From the NCBI RefSeq assembly GCF_030272615.1, contig NC_081410.1, positions 117,125,140 to 117,189,139 on the forward strand: a DNA stretch of 64,000 nucleotides, given 5' to 3'. Shown here piece by piece: positions 22,329 to 33,863 of the stretch (positions within the stretch are counted from its first letter, which is position 1; every line of letters begins with the position of its first letter). The stretch comes from Cryptomeria japonica. Its lineage: Eukaryota; Streptophyta; Pinopsida; Cupressales; Cupressaceae. Under the pieces are notes generated by a model. That model saw only the letters and a list, made by a program, of their open reading frames with translations, was not told the origin of the DNA and searched no databases. A program made the translations under genes and the position numbers.

Positions 22329-23075
22329 GATGTTGAAGTTGCAGCTGCTTTGATCGACATGAATGCACATCATGGAAGCACAGACAACGCACGCGAATAG
22401 TTTGACAAAATTACTCAAAGAAATGTGGTCTCATGAAATGCGATGATTGCTGGATATCTACAGAATGCAGACCGTGGCCATAGGGAGAGCACAAACAGTG
22501 CACGTGAACTGGTGAAGTTGCTAACAAGGCAGCAAACTATTTGACTAAATGCCTCAGAGATGTCATCCCACTGAATGCAAATGTGGAAGCAGAGGTAGCA
22601 TGCAAAATGTTTGACTATTTTCTTATAAGAAGTGCGAGTTGAAAAGTCATAACTTTCTGTTTGACAGAATGCCAAATGTGGAAGCATATGCATCGTATGT
22701 GAATCATTTGAATTGTTTCCTCGAAAAGATGTCATCTCATCTAATGCTATGAACGCAAGATCTGTAGATTTGTTATAAAGTTTTAATCTTTCAGAAAGTG
22801 TAATTGCCAGGTGTAAAAACCAAATTCAATAACGTTTGTTATCATCTTTCCAGCCGTACAAAGCTGGATAAACAAACACGATAAATGGAGGAAGCGGGGC
22901 ATTAGGTTATTGGTGATACACAATTCATATATCAATCGCACTGTGTTTTACCAGCTTGCAAGGCGTAGAAACATATTGCACTTACATTTTATTGAAGATT
23001 GTTGAAGATGCACAGTAATTGTTCGATGGAATGTCACAAGAGATATGATCTCATGATAGGTTCTTGAAGTGTTGA
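22329..23075 (+). pseudogene. Decayed PPR-protein gene
   Basis: Fragments of pentatricopeptide repeats in order on the plus strand. 22329: DVEVAAALIDMNAHHGSTDN, then ARE, stop, FDKITQRNVVS, stop, NAMIAGYLQN. Around 22560: RDVIPLNA and ACKMFDYF. At 22668: NAKCGSICIVCESFELFPRK and DVISSNAMNA. At about 23010: KIVEDAQ, stop, LFDGMSQ. The living form of the motif in plant PPR proteins is ALIDMYAKCGSIDNARxVFD KMPxRDVVSWNAMIAGY, so tryptophan codons have become stops (TGG to TGA). Several frame changes occur. It is a pseudogene of a PLS-type PPR protein; its parent cannot be named. Confidence 0.8.
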
Positions 23076-24779
23076 GTATTCTACGGACAAACCGTGACCA
23101 TGCTTATCATTTGTTATTCTTGACTTAAAAAACAAACGAGCAATTGGGGTGAATTTCAAATGGTACTTTGACATGATAAAAAGGATACAAATCAAATTTT
23201 TTTGAAGTGCCTAATAATTTGAAGAGGATTTGGCCCGATATCAATTTGTATCCATGGCTGGGGCTAGATCCCCAATTACCTTTATGACTATTGACTATGG
23301 CTTTCGAACTGTCACTATATCTAAATCTTTAAATGGAATTATATGGCTTGTGAACCAAACCTCGTGCTGCTCATGGGTTGCTAAACTTCTTAAGTGTTGG
23401 GATGGTAAGCATCCATACCTCGTGCTAGTTGGTGGAGTGGTCATCGTCTCGACCTCGTGCTCGGTTAGTAGGACTTGACTGAATGACTGTAAGGCCCAAA
23501 CTGTTTACCTTGAACTAGTAACAGTATAAGTAAAGGCAACATAATGATAATCACTCTAAAAGGTGGCAACATCTCTGGCAGATCCAAATGATATCTCATG
23601 GATACCAATGTTGCAGAAGAGAACACTAAAACAAAAGAAAAAAAATGGACATTCATCAATGAACAAAGGTTAAAAATTCAACTGTTGGTGGAGTTTGGTG
23701 GATGACAAAATTAAGGGCACCCAGATTCCAAATACGGCTCAGATCCACATAAGAAGCTCCATATAGTTGCCTTTCTCAGTGACCTCGACCGTTATGAGGC
23801 CTCTGTTAAATTGGGGTCAACACCACCAATGATATCGAAAAAGGAGTGCAGTCAACATCCACAAGTAAATGTGAGAAGGAACCTCTCAAAGTTCTATTGA
23901 CACGTGTACAATAGGTTCAAGATTTATCAAAGATGACATAATATAGTACAGAAGAAATTGAAACATTTCGTAGATTTTGCTGCCTTGCGAGAGACATCTC
24001 TGGACTTCATCAAAATTATATAAACAATCACAAATTTGCAAGGATTGTGATAAGCCAAATGATGGAGAGTGGCATAGAAAATACTAACCAATGGAAACTG
24101 GAATCAGTGGCTTGGATCTTTGTATGTTCCCAATGGAGACAAGAAATGAACATTCTCATCCAAGATTGGCAAGGTTACATTGATGTCAAAGATGAAAATG
24201 AGCAAGAAGAACCTTCTCTCAAGGATACCATTGTCAATAATATAAAGAAGCAAAATGATTCCAAGGAGAAGACAAAGAAAGAAGAGAGGATAAGACTAAA
24301 AGAGACTTTAGCTACCATCCAAGATACACAAAAGGAATTCTTGTTTGGTTTTGAAGAAAATGCAACTTCATGGTGTTCCTCCAATATGGGTACTTAACAT
24401 GGGCATAGAGATATCCATGTTAATGGACAAGGAGGATAGAAAAATGGATGATAAAAAGAGGAACAAGATCGATGGAATAACTTACACAAAGTCTTAAATC
24501 AAATCCAAGATGTATCAATGAAGAGCATTCAATGCTTTCAATACTTTAGATTTCATTGTTGTTTAGGATATCTGACCCCTCTTGAACTTTAACTCACAAG
24601 GATGCTCTGATGTTGATGATACATATGTTATAGTAATGGTGTCAATGCATTAAATCAAGGAACATGGAATTCAACTTTTCTGAACATGAATTCAGATGGT
24701 GAGATGATTACGAGATCAAATGAAGCAAATGAAGATGGAGGCCACCTCGACAAAATCAACAAACGAATTATTTCTTCAA
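23076..24779. other. Unclassified sequence with one charged ORF
   Basis: A plus-strand frame at 24047-24397 (116 codons) is rich in Lys and Glu in its second half (KEKTKKEERIRLKETLATIQ) and has three Trp in the first half. No domain was recognised. It lies about 570 bp upstream of the TATA box of the LTR relic below and may belong to that element's U3; this is speculative. Confidence 0.3.
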
Positions 24780-25653
24780 TGTAGTGGGTTTGATATTATT
24801 TTTGTAAAAAGTGACTTATGTCACTTATTGTAACCCAAGGTTAGAAAGTTGACTTCTTCTGCGCATAAAATTGTAGGTTACTAACTCTTTGAAATTCACG
24901 CAGAAAAGAGTTAGTTATTAACCCAGGATTAAAGGTAGTTACTAAGGTGGTTATTCTGGGAAGCCTATAAATACAAGGCTATTGGTAATGCATAAGAGGA
25001 CTTTTTACAGAGGGGAAAATTCTGCTGGAATTCCAGGAGAAACTTGTAATGACATTTTGATTTGCACTATGTATAGAAAGGATTTTGGACTTGTATATTT
25101 CCAAAATGGATAATGAAGAATACATCTTAGTTCGTATGTTCTAAATGTATTCATGTGTTATTATTGCCGATTTCTCGTATGTCAAATTGGTAGTCTTTTC
25201 ATGCATATGTGATTTGTACGATTGATGTGATGATGCACAAGCAACCTTTGGTATCTCAATTTGAATGTGTTGAAGTATCTTATCTCTCTGTATGTTGAGA
25301 TTTGTCATTCTTCTTTATCGTCATGTCATGGCTAAGCATATTACCTTATGAACTCCCCTTGTAATTTGTCGCTAATGTTGGGAAATCTCAGTCGATGGTC
25401 GTATGTCTATTGTTGGGGTTTCTATCCTTATTTCTCTTTACTTTTATGTTTTCTCCTTTATGTACTTTCAAGTTAAAAGTACACAAAATCCTAAATACCC
25501 CTATCATATGAGGGAGCTGCCCCTCTCAAATGCAGAGGAAGATCGTGTTTCACAGAACGATCTCTCCAACTGTTGGAACGTTTGTCATTGCTCATCAGGG
25601 AAATAGGGTTAGTTTTAGATAAATGATTGCAGTGACAAATCTATTTACCAACA
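24780..25653 (+). repeat. LTR relic related to the G1 Gypsy LTR (promoter, R and U5 part)
   Basis: A TATA box (TATAAATA, 24966-24973) is followed by about 680 bp whose end resembles the end of the G1 LTRs: GTACTTTCAAGTTAAAAGTAC, GGGAGCTGCCCCT, ATGCAGAGGA, CTCCAACTGTT, and finally ACAAATCTATTTACCAACA (G1: ACAAATCTGTTAACTAACA). The order and spacing of these phrases agree. It is therefore an older LTR of a related family, without recognisable internal region. Confidence 0.6.
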
Positions 25654-26639
25654 CACTCACAACCTAAATCATGCCCAGGTACGGACCAATAACCACCTTT
25701 TGCATTGTTTTTATAAAATTTCCAAATATTGTCAAAATGTTGCTTGACAACATTGACAATTTTGGGTATAATGAGCATTTTTGACTTGTGAGCCAAATAG
25801 ACTTAACTCCACCATGTGTAATGGTTTTCTAGGATCATACAAACATGTTTGAATTCCTATCAAGGATTTATAAGGAGTTTTGACCATATTTCCACATTTT
25901 GCCCATTCTAGGCTTAAAGCACAATAGGTCAAAAATAGACCAAAAACTCAACAAACAACAAAAGTAAGACACAAAAGACACTAAAACAAACTAAAAACAC
26001 CCTTTGGACATACAACAAGTCCATTATTCAATTGTGACCAACATAAGCCATTTCAAACCAAAATTTGATAAGTGCTCCATTAGCTTCACTAGGTACTCCT
26101 GCACCATATTGGCAAGCAATTGTCTCCTTAATCATGACCAAAGGGGCATATTCTTTCCATACAGGTAATCAAGGAATGATCTACGACCTAAATATTTCTA
26201 GTGCAAAGGTGGTTAGTAGCACCACTATGGCCTCGTCTCTTCATATTTTTATCAACAAGCAATGATATATTTTGGGGAATGGTTACAAAAGTTAGAAAGT
26301 GATTTGTAAAAAGGGTTTTTTTTATCTTGTAGCATTGAGCGCTATTATGAGATTTGGTTTTTCAAAGGAATTTAAAACTTCCGAGAATACAAAGTTCTGA
26401 GACGCTTTAAGCCGTCTTTGAAATGATTATTCATCTTTAATTTTCTGTACATTTTGTGACTTGCATTTGAAGCCTTTTCATTATTTGATGAAAGACAAAC
26501 TATGCCTTGTTGATTTCGTCTTATTGTGGGTAATGTGTTATGCCTATAGAAAATGTATGGTTACTATTAGTGTAAGGAAGTTACGTAATGGAATAACTTG
26601 CTCCACTAACCTTGAGAGGAGAGTAATGCAAATTTTTTT
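25654..26639. other. No feature recognised
   Basis: Sequence following the LTR relic. No primer site of the G1 type and no coding motif was seen. Short frames at 25732-25932, 26065-26265 and 26461-26664 show no known domain. Confidence 0.35.
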
Positions 26640-27060
26640 ACAAATCGTTACAACAGTTACATAAATAAACATAATATCATGCATACCATAACACAACAAA
26701 TCAATGATTTACGTGGGGAAAACCCTTTTAGGAGAAAAACCCCACACTCCAAAAGCAGCTAAATATATTATTCAATCATCAATAATAGATTACAATATAC
26801 TTGCAAAGCAAGCTCTTCACAAGAGTACCACTAATTAGAGACTTAGAGGTAACTCAATAGCCATAAGACTCTTACACACAACCTCTATCTCACGCATCTC
26901 ATATATAGGAGATAGAATACAAGAAACCGTCAAATGGTATTACAAAACCATGGGCTAAAACCACCCAATAAAGTAGACCCGACCTTATCTCCATTTTAGA
27001 TGCCTTACGATGTGTCGAAGCACACATCAACATGTGTTCCTCCCTTTTACGACTACTTGT
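26640..27060 (-). repeat. Copia-type LTR relic (minus strand)
   Basis: On the minus strand there is a TATA-like CCTATATATGAG (plus 26900-26915), followed about 170 nt later by the hairpin GTGGGG..CCCCAC (plus 26713-26745) with the loop phrase TTTTTC..GGGTTTTC. The same arrangement is seen in the LTRs of C1 and C2. The ends are not defined, and no internal coding region is attached, so this is a relic or solo LTR. Confidence 0.5.
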
Positions 27061-28436
27061 GTCTGATGCAATTTATATTTCCTATTTCAAGAGTCCAAAC
27101 TTTTGGAGGCCATAATTTGTGAACCGTGTGTTTGATTGATGAATTGTTTGAAGTGTCAAAAAGCTCGCAAAGTGCTCTATCACCTCGTAACCTGCTACGG
27201 AAATTATGACCACTTTTTAGGGCATTTCGGAGGGTCTAAAGTCCTCAAAATTAAATTTAAACATTTCATCGCACCCTCCAAAAACAAAAACTTTAATATC
27301 TTCAAAACTAGCTATAATCTTGCGACAAAAAATTACTGACATGCTTATCTAGTCAATCCAAAGCTTTGGGGAGAATTTTGCACCATTTCATGCTCAAACG
27401 AAAACTTACTATAAATAGTAACCTCGTGTAAATACAAGGTTGAGACACAATTTTCCCAATAGTTAGTTCGTATTTCTCTAGTTCCCTTTTATGAAGTCTG
27501 AATCATGTTTTGCATGTACTCTTTCATATTTCACAAAGATGGGTTCTAGATTATACCATTTTCACAATAAACAAATAAAATATTATTTTAAAATAATCGA
27601 GTTGTTGATTCTATTCGGACTTTATGCAAACCCCATAGCTAGGATCTAAATACTACACCTTATACCTCTATTGATTCTTGTGCCCCGTTCTTCCCCTAAG
27701 ATAATGAATTGGTCGCATATTGTGCCTATTTTGGAAAATGAGTGAACTCTCCAACATGCTATTCCATGGCATGCTTAAAGTATTTTAAGAGCTCTGTGTT
27801 CACTAAAGTTTCCTTTTAAATTAGGGTCCTTTGGTTTGGGCTTTGGTATGTCCTTCCCCTTTTCTCCCCTCCTCATAAGATCAAAGAGTCTTCTAAAAGC
27901 TTGGAGGTTGTCCCACGGGTTGCATTCGGTCCCATGCCTATGAAAATTCCTGATTGCCCTGTTCTTAAGGTGGTAGCCTTATTGGGGATCAGTACACTAT
28001 ATGACAATAATAAGGATGTACATGAAATCTTATATTAGATATGAAGCTACAAGTGTGGAAATCTCAGATTAGATATGAAGCCACAACTGTAGACATACAA
28101 CCAGGATGCAGAGGGGAACCTATAACTAAAGCCAAGATAAGGATAGATGAGACCATGTGGTTCTAGGTGCCCTTGTCCTCCCGTAGCGACCTAGTCCTCC
28201 TATAGCACCTTGGTCCCTTGGGGTGTTTAGAATATTTGTGAAGGACAAATCTATTCATCTTTGTTTGCTCTCCTCGATTCTTCATTCACAACTCCTGGAT
28301 CTGTCACGTACACACCAAAGGAAGGGAAATTGTATTGTGGGTAGGGGTTTGCCTAAGTGAAACACAAACTTTGAGTACGAAATTAACCCTTGAATTAAAA
28401 TTGGATCTAAAAAACATGTTTTTTAAGGGCAAGGCT
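27061..28436. other. No clear gene; possible decayed gag fragment on minus strand
   Basis: Around 27830-27990 the minus strand reads weakly like a gag segment (NFHRHGTECNPWDNLQAF, then RRLFDLMRRGEKGKD), but no zinc knuckle or other hallmark can be confirmed. The rest shows nothing recognisable. Confidence 0.25.
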
Positions 28437-28590
28437 TGTCGGCAATAAGTAGCAAACTAAGAGGGAGGGGGGGTGAATCAGTTTGCATAAAAATTTTCTG
28501 CAACTTATACCATAAATCAGATTTGATAATTAACAATTAAAACATAAAACAACACCACATCAATATCACACATAACACCAAGATTTTTGA

Positions 28591-28621
28591 CATGGAAAAC
28601 TCGGTTAAGCGAAAAACCATG
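28591..28621 (-). promoter_or_regulatory. Conserved R/U5 hairpin of C1 LTR
   Basis: Stem CATGG/CCATG around the loop phrase TTTTTCGCTTAACCGAGTTT (minus strand), about 155-185 nt before the LTR end. Equivalent hairpins with different stems but similar loops lie at 6591-6619, 26713-26745 and 61835-61867. Confidence 0.6.
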
Positions 28622-29731
28622 GTGGGGACCTACCCACAATGAAATAATACCCTGTTAGGAGTCAATGAAATATTACAATGGGGAATGCACATGCTTTCAA
28701 CTCACTGCCTAGAGCTCACTGCTCAAACAAGAAACCCAAAAAGGCTACAACCTTCACTGACTTACAAAAGCATTCAGACAACAATCTGGATTACATGAAC
28801 TACAAAAATAGCATCTGCATATGCCTGAGTACAGTTATGGTTAAACACACAGTCTTCTACAACACTTCTCTTCTCTCCTTCACACTTCCAAAAGATGAAA
28901 TCACTTGTTCACACATACAATTCAATCATACACTTACTCAAGGATCGCAAACTCTCAATCTTACATGATTATTACATTTATTTATACACGACGTCAACCT
29001 ATATTTCAAGGTTAGCTAAACCCTTAATACAAATTACAAAATAATAACCTCACACTCTACAACAACATATGCAGACCAAAGCGATGTCAACTAAGACATA
29101 GTTTGGACCCAAATCAACACTACAAACTCGCAACACTTCCAAAAATTATGCCTCGATCATCCGTAACACACTACAACCACCAAGAATGTCGCATAACATG
29201 AAGAACATCATAGGAACAAGAAAATATTCAATAACACACACAACGATCAATGCATACCACCAATTCTCATAGAACATGATTTAGAAATATTCACAAGCAA
29301 CGTGAATTGCACCACAACAATCGCAACAACTAGAATTACCATAATCATCACCATCTCATCATCGGAGCTCAAGAACAACATAAAAAATGACTGTCAACAT
29401 GAAAGATTTGCTTGTGGACATCCAAATCATGAACCAATCGAACTGATGACACACATCAATGTCCAAAACACATCCCATACACTTGCAACTAAAGATATAG
29501 CAATTCTAGACCAATTTGGAGCTCATACCAAAATACTGAATAACACAAACAACTGAATATCAATCTCAATACCCGATCTCATAACTTGATTAGAACATCA
29601 TGCAGACTACTGAAAATTATGTTGAATCAACTAGAGATACGTATCTCAAAATCCATTAAACCACATCAACTCAACTGCAACACACTGACCAAACCAGCTC
29701 ATTTAATCTGACTACAACACTCGAATACACA

Positions 29732-29851
29732 GAAGAATATGTTGACATCAATGACAACACATCATTCTAGAGAGAAGAATACATTGACATCAATGACAAC
29801 ACATCATTCTAGAGAGAAGAATATGTTGACATCAATGACAACACATCATTC
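29732..29851. repeat. 42-bp tandem repeat, three copies, in U3 start of C1 LTR
   Basis: GAAGAATATGTTGACATCAA followed by TGACAACACATCATTCTAGA recurs at 29732, 29774 and 29816, with only a few differences (atatgt/atacat). Repeats at this place in LTRs often act as enhancers; no function is shown here. Confidence 0.9.
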
Positions 29852-30298
29852 CAGCAATCTCTCTGCAACATCCAACAATCCCACCCTTTGGCATTGATGG
29901 CAAGATATGAATGTGAAAAATAATCAATGCAAAGAAAGAAATTATCCCTCAACAATATCCATCAACTCAAATAATTCAAATTACAAAACTCATAATTCTT
30001 TAGGGTTTTTCACATGCTTCTGTCCCCCTTTGACAACAATACTAAAGACACATACATCACAAATATTGATTCTCTCCCCTTATGATAAACACACAAGTAT
30101 GAACATCAACACTAACTGATAAGTAGGAGGTATTTTCTACAACAAGTCAAACTATGATATTGCTATCAGGGTTCAACTGTATAGTTTTTGAGTCAAACTC
30201 ATTGACCCACGTTTCACGAGTAGTGGTTCACAAGAACCCATCTCTCATGAGAATGAATGGTCCACTTAGCACTCATTTCATCTAGGTGATGCTCACAG

Positions 30299-30380
30299 GG
30301 GTGAAGCACTGGAACTTCCCGGGAGGTCACCCATCCCAGTACTACTCAAACTCAAGCACGCTTAACCACAAAGTTCCCTC
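30299..30380 (-). pseudogene. 5S-rRNA-derived segment, left arm
   Basis: The minus strand reads GTTAAGCGTGCTTGAGTTTG, then AGTAGTACTGGGATGGGTGA, CCTCCCGGGAAGTTCC and CACCCCT. This is the 3' two thirds of plant 5S rRNA including the internal promoter (A box AAGCGTGCTTG, C box AGTACT.GGATGGGTGACC). The first third is replaced by unrelated sequence. It is a derived copy, not a functional 5S gene. Confidence 0.85.
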
Positions 30381-30435
30381 TAGGGTTAAACCCACTTGCT
30401 GAAGGTTTTGCAAAAGCTAAGTGGGTTTAACTTTG

Positions 30436-30519
30436 GAGGGAACTCTGTGGTTAAGTGCGCTTGAGTTGGAGTAGTACTAGGATGGGTAACCTCCCAAGAA
30501 GTCTCAGTGCGTCACCCCT
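30436..30519 (+). pseudogene. 5S-rRNA-derived segment, right arm
   Basis: The plus strand reads AACTCTGTGGTTAAGTGCGC, then GAGTAGTACTAGGATGGGTA and CCTCCCAAGAAGTC. It is a second copy of the same 5S portion pointing away from the centre. The two copies differ at roughly one position in ten, so the arms have been diverging or were not identical when joined. Confidence 0.85.
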
Positions 30520-30774
30520 ATGAGAATCACCTAGATGCAATGAGTGCTAAGTGGACCATTCATTCTCATGAGAGATAGATTCTTGTGAACCACTACTCGT
30601 GAAACATGGGTCAATGAGTTTGACTTAAAAACTACACGATTGAACCTTGATAGCAATATCATAGATCAACACTAACTAATCCCCATGAGTAGAAACCTCA
30701 CTCATCAATCTAGAACACAAGATATCTTTGTGAAGTTCATCGAACTGATGAAAATCCATGCATCTTAGTTCTTA

Positions 30775-33700
30775 TCAGGAGGGGCAATTACCCTTAACTT
30801 CTCTCTGAGATACTCAAAAGTATCTTTAGGCAAAGGCTTCGTAAAGGTGTCGTAAAGATATCAACAACCTATTCCTTTGTAGATACATACTCTAGTCTGA
30901 CTTCTTTCTCATTCACCTTTTCTCTCAAGAAATGAAACTTGATTGATATATGCTTTGTTTTGGAATGCAACACTAGATTATTTGAAATATTGATGGTAAT
31001 TGAATTGTCATAGTATATAGCAATAGGCTCATCATAAATAACTCCTATATCCTTCAGCATCTGTATCATCCAAATAACTTGAGTATAATTGCTAGCAGCA
31101 ACAATGTATTCAGCTTCTATAGTAGATAAGGAAATTATATTCCACTTCTTACTTGCCCAAGAGACTAGCTTCTTACCCAAAAAGAATGCACCACCTGTAG
31201 TACTCTTCCGGTCATCAACATCACCTGCCTAATCAGCATCTGTAAAAGCACTCAAAGTGAAATCATCATTCTTAGAAACCACAAACCAAAATCAACTGTC
31301 CCTTTCAAATATATGAATATCCTTTTATAGCAATAACATGAGATTCTTTAGGATCAACTTGAAATCTAGCAACATGACACACAACATTCATTATATTAGG
31401 TCTAGTCTGAGTCAAATATAACAAACCACCAATCATAGATCTATATTTGGTATGATTAGCTTTTGGAGAATCATCATTTTTTGTCAGCTTACATCCGGTC
31501 ACCATAGGTGTACCAACAGGCTTAGAGTCCTCAAAACCAAATTTCTTCAGCAGTTCATTCACATACTTAGACAGATATGAAAATACCTTTATTCAACTGA
31601 GTAATTTGCAATCCTAGAAATAATTTCATTTCACCAATCATAGACATCTCAAATTCATTCTACATTTCTTTAGCAAATTTCTTACATGGGCAATCATTTC
31701 CTCCAAAGATAATGTCATCAATAAAAACTTCAACAATCAAAATGTTATTCTGATTAATGTTCAAATAAAGATTACTATCAACATTACTTTTATCAAATCC
31801 AAGCTTCATCAAATACCTGTTTAATCTGGCATACCAGACTCTAGGGGATTGCTTCAATCCATACAATGTTTTCTTCAACCAATAAACCATGTTCTTTTCT
31901 TCTATTAGCAGAAATCCATCTAGTTGCTCAATGTAGACTTCTTCTTTGACCTCACCATTAAGAAAGGTTGATTTGACATCCATCTGATAAACCTTTAAAT
32001 CTTTGTGACCAATATAGGAAAGAAATAATCTAACAACTTCAATCCTAGCTACTAGAGCAAATGTCTCCTCATATTCAATTCCTTCCATCTGTGAATAACC
32101 TTTACAAACAAGTCTAGCTTTATTTTGAACAACTTCAGCCTATTCAGTCAACTTATTTTGGAATACCCTTTTAGTTCCAATTACATTTTTATTCTTAGGT
32201 CTAGGAACAAGAATCCATGTATCATTTTTCTTAATTTGATTCAACTCTTCTCCCATAGCTTTAATCCAATTTTTATCTTTACAAGCTTCATCAACACTTT
32301 TAGGTTCAATCTTAGAAATCAAACAAATTTCTTTAGCAAGTCTTCTCCTAGTCATCACACCTTTATTCTTATCACCAATGATCTGATTTTTTGAATGATT
32401 CAACCGTACATACCTAGGAGTTTTATAATTTTCAGGAATTTCAGGCTCTTGAACTCTTTCTTCTATATCAACATCTGTACCTTCATTCTCAGGCTTTTCA
32501 GAGCAATCTAAACTTGACTTTGTGTCTACATTTGTCTTCCTTTATCTAAACTGTCATCCTAATCATCTAAATCATATCCGCAAGATCTAATTTGATCATA
32601 TTATCTTCATCAACCTTCACATTAGCACTTTCAACAATATTTGTCAATCTTTTATTATAACACTGGTAGGCCTTACTTTTAGTAGAAATAACCAAGAAAG
32701 ATTCCTTTATCACATCTAGCTTCAAATTTTCCAAGATCTTCATCTCTTTTGATACAACATTTACTACCAAAAATTCTGAAATATCTAATAGTAGGAGCAT
32801 GACCAAACCATAACTCATAAGGAGTCTTACCAGTACCAACTTTGATATTTACTCAGTTAAGAGTGTATACTGCAGTACTCACAACTTCTCTCCAAAACAT
32901 ATGCGAAACATTTTGTTCAGTCATCATGGTTCTAGCAACTTCTTGAAATGTTATATTCTTTCTTTCTACAACACCATTTTGTTGTGGTGTCCTTGGAGTA
33001 GATAACTGTCTCTTGATTCTATGCTTTTCACAACATGCATTAAACTCACTGGAGGTAAATTCTCCACCTTTGTCAGATCTCAGACAATTCAGCTTCAAAC
33101 CAGTCTCTGTCTCAGCCATAGTCTTGAAAATATTTAACTTCTCCAATGCTTAAGATTTCTCCCTTAAGAAGGTAACCCACATCATTCTTGAATAATCATC
33201 AATCAACAATATGAAATACCTGTCACCCTGCAAGATTCTTGTTCTAGAAGGACCACACCGATCAATATGCACAAGATCCAACAATCCATTAGAATTATAA
33301 TGTTTCTCTTGTAAGTAACTTTTGTTTGCTTCCCCAATTGGCATTCTTTACATACCAGGTTAGAAGGCTTTATCAACTTTGGTAGATCTCTTACTACTCT
33401 AGTAGAACTTATCTTTACCATCCAATCAAAATTTACATGACACATCCTTTTATGTCATAACCAACTTTCATCAATTTGAGCAATCAAACAACTTTTACCG
33501 CCAGCATTCAAGTGAAAGATATTACCTTTAGTCTATGTTCTTGATGCAATCTTAGTTCCAAAGCTACTCAAGATCTCACATCTTCCATTCTTGAATTGCA
33601 AGTTATATCCCTTATCAACCATCTAACCAACACTCAAAATATTAATCTTCTTCTGATATTTAGGATTATATGGCTTAAATAGCTTCTTAGGATTTTTTAT

Positions 33701-33863
33701 GTTTTTGGACACCTTGATGCAAAATGTCCTATCTTGTTACATGAAAAGAATTTAAGCGACAACTTACCTTCATACTTATCGACACCTTTAGGCATTCTTC
33801 TGGCAATAAGTCCTTCAAGCTCCTCAAGCTCTCTTTCTTAATCTTTTGATGTAGGAGCACCAA
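30775..33863 (-). pseudogene. Copia element C1, gag knuckle to RNase H (decayed)
   Basis: Minus-strand polyprotein relic. A CCHC knuckle (FFSCNKIGHFASRC, about 33755-33700) is followed by the GAG-pre-integrase region (ILSSFGTKIAS, CHVNFDWMVKI, CKECQLGKQTK). Integrase has all three catalytic positions (HIDRCGPS, LRSDKGGEF, NGVVERKN). RT (32403-31660) has [20 protein letters not shown] and FIDDIIFGG in place of YVDD. RNase H has LSTIEAEYIVAASN and LVLHSKTKHISIKFHFLREK. The protease active site (D-S-G) between knuckle and pre-integrase is missing, so an internal deletion is likely. Many stops and shifts are present. The 5' end is cut by insertion of L1 at 33864; the missing part should lie beyond the window. 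Confidence 0.9.

Larger units (their letters stand above)
28437..29877 (-). repeat. 3' LTR of Copia element C1
   Basis: Read on the minus strand, the LTR begins TGTTGGATGTTGCAGAG (29877 downward), directly after the purine tract AAAGGGTGGGAT (plus 29878-29890), and ends CCGACA at 28437. It is 1441 bp long with TG..CA ends. It contains the 42-bp triple repeat at its start and the CATGG..CCATG hairpin at 28591-28621. Next comes the phrase TGATTCACCCCCCC (antisense of 28475-28490), shared with the plus-strand LTR of C2 (TGATTCACCCCTCCCC). Open frames on the plus strand here (28678-28968, 29302-29556) are chance. Confidence 0.8.
30105..30677. mobile_element. Palindromic 5S-rRNA-derived insertion in C1
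   Basis: A 513-bp imperfect palindrome (30152-30664) with outer ends CTATGATATTGCTATCA and TGATAGCAATATCATAG. It interrupts the sequence between the C1 RNase H end and the purine tract. A 13-bp direct repeat ATCAACACTAACT (30105-30117 and 30665-30677) flanks it; the right copy abuts the palindrome, and the left is separated by 34 bp. Each arm carries a 5S-rRNA-like segment reading outward from the centre. This fits retrotransposition or rearrangement of a 5S-derived element (5S-derived SINEs and the Cassandra TRIM family also carry 5S sequence), but the head-to-head dimer with a 13-bp duplication matches neither exactly. Confidence 0.75.

Noticed and set aside
28678-30119. Plus-strand frames of 70-96 codons
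   Set aside because: They lie antisense in the C1 LTR and between it and the 5S palindrome; no domain.
30299-30519. Functional 5S rRNA genes
   Set aside because: Both copies lack the first third of 5S rRNA and carry changes in conserved positions.
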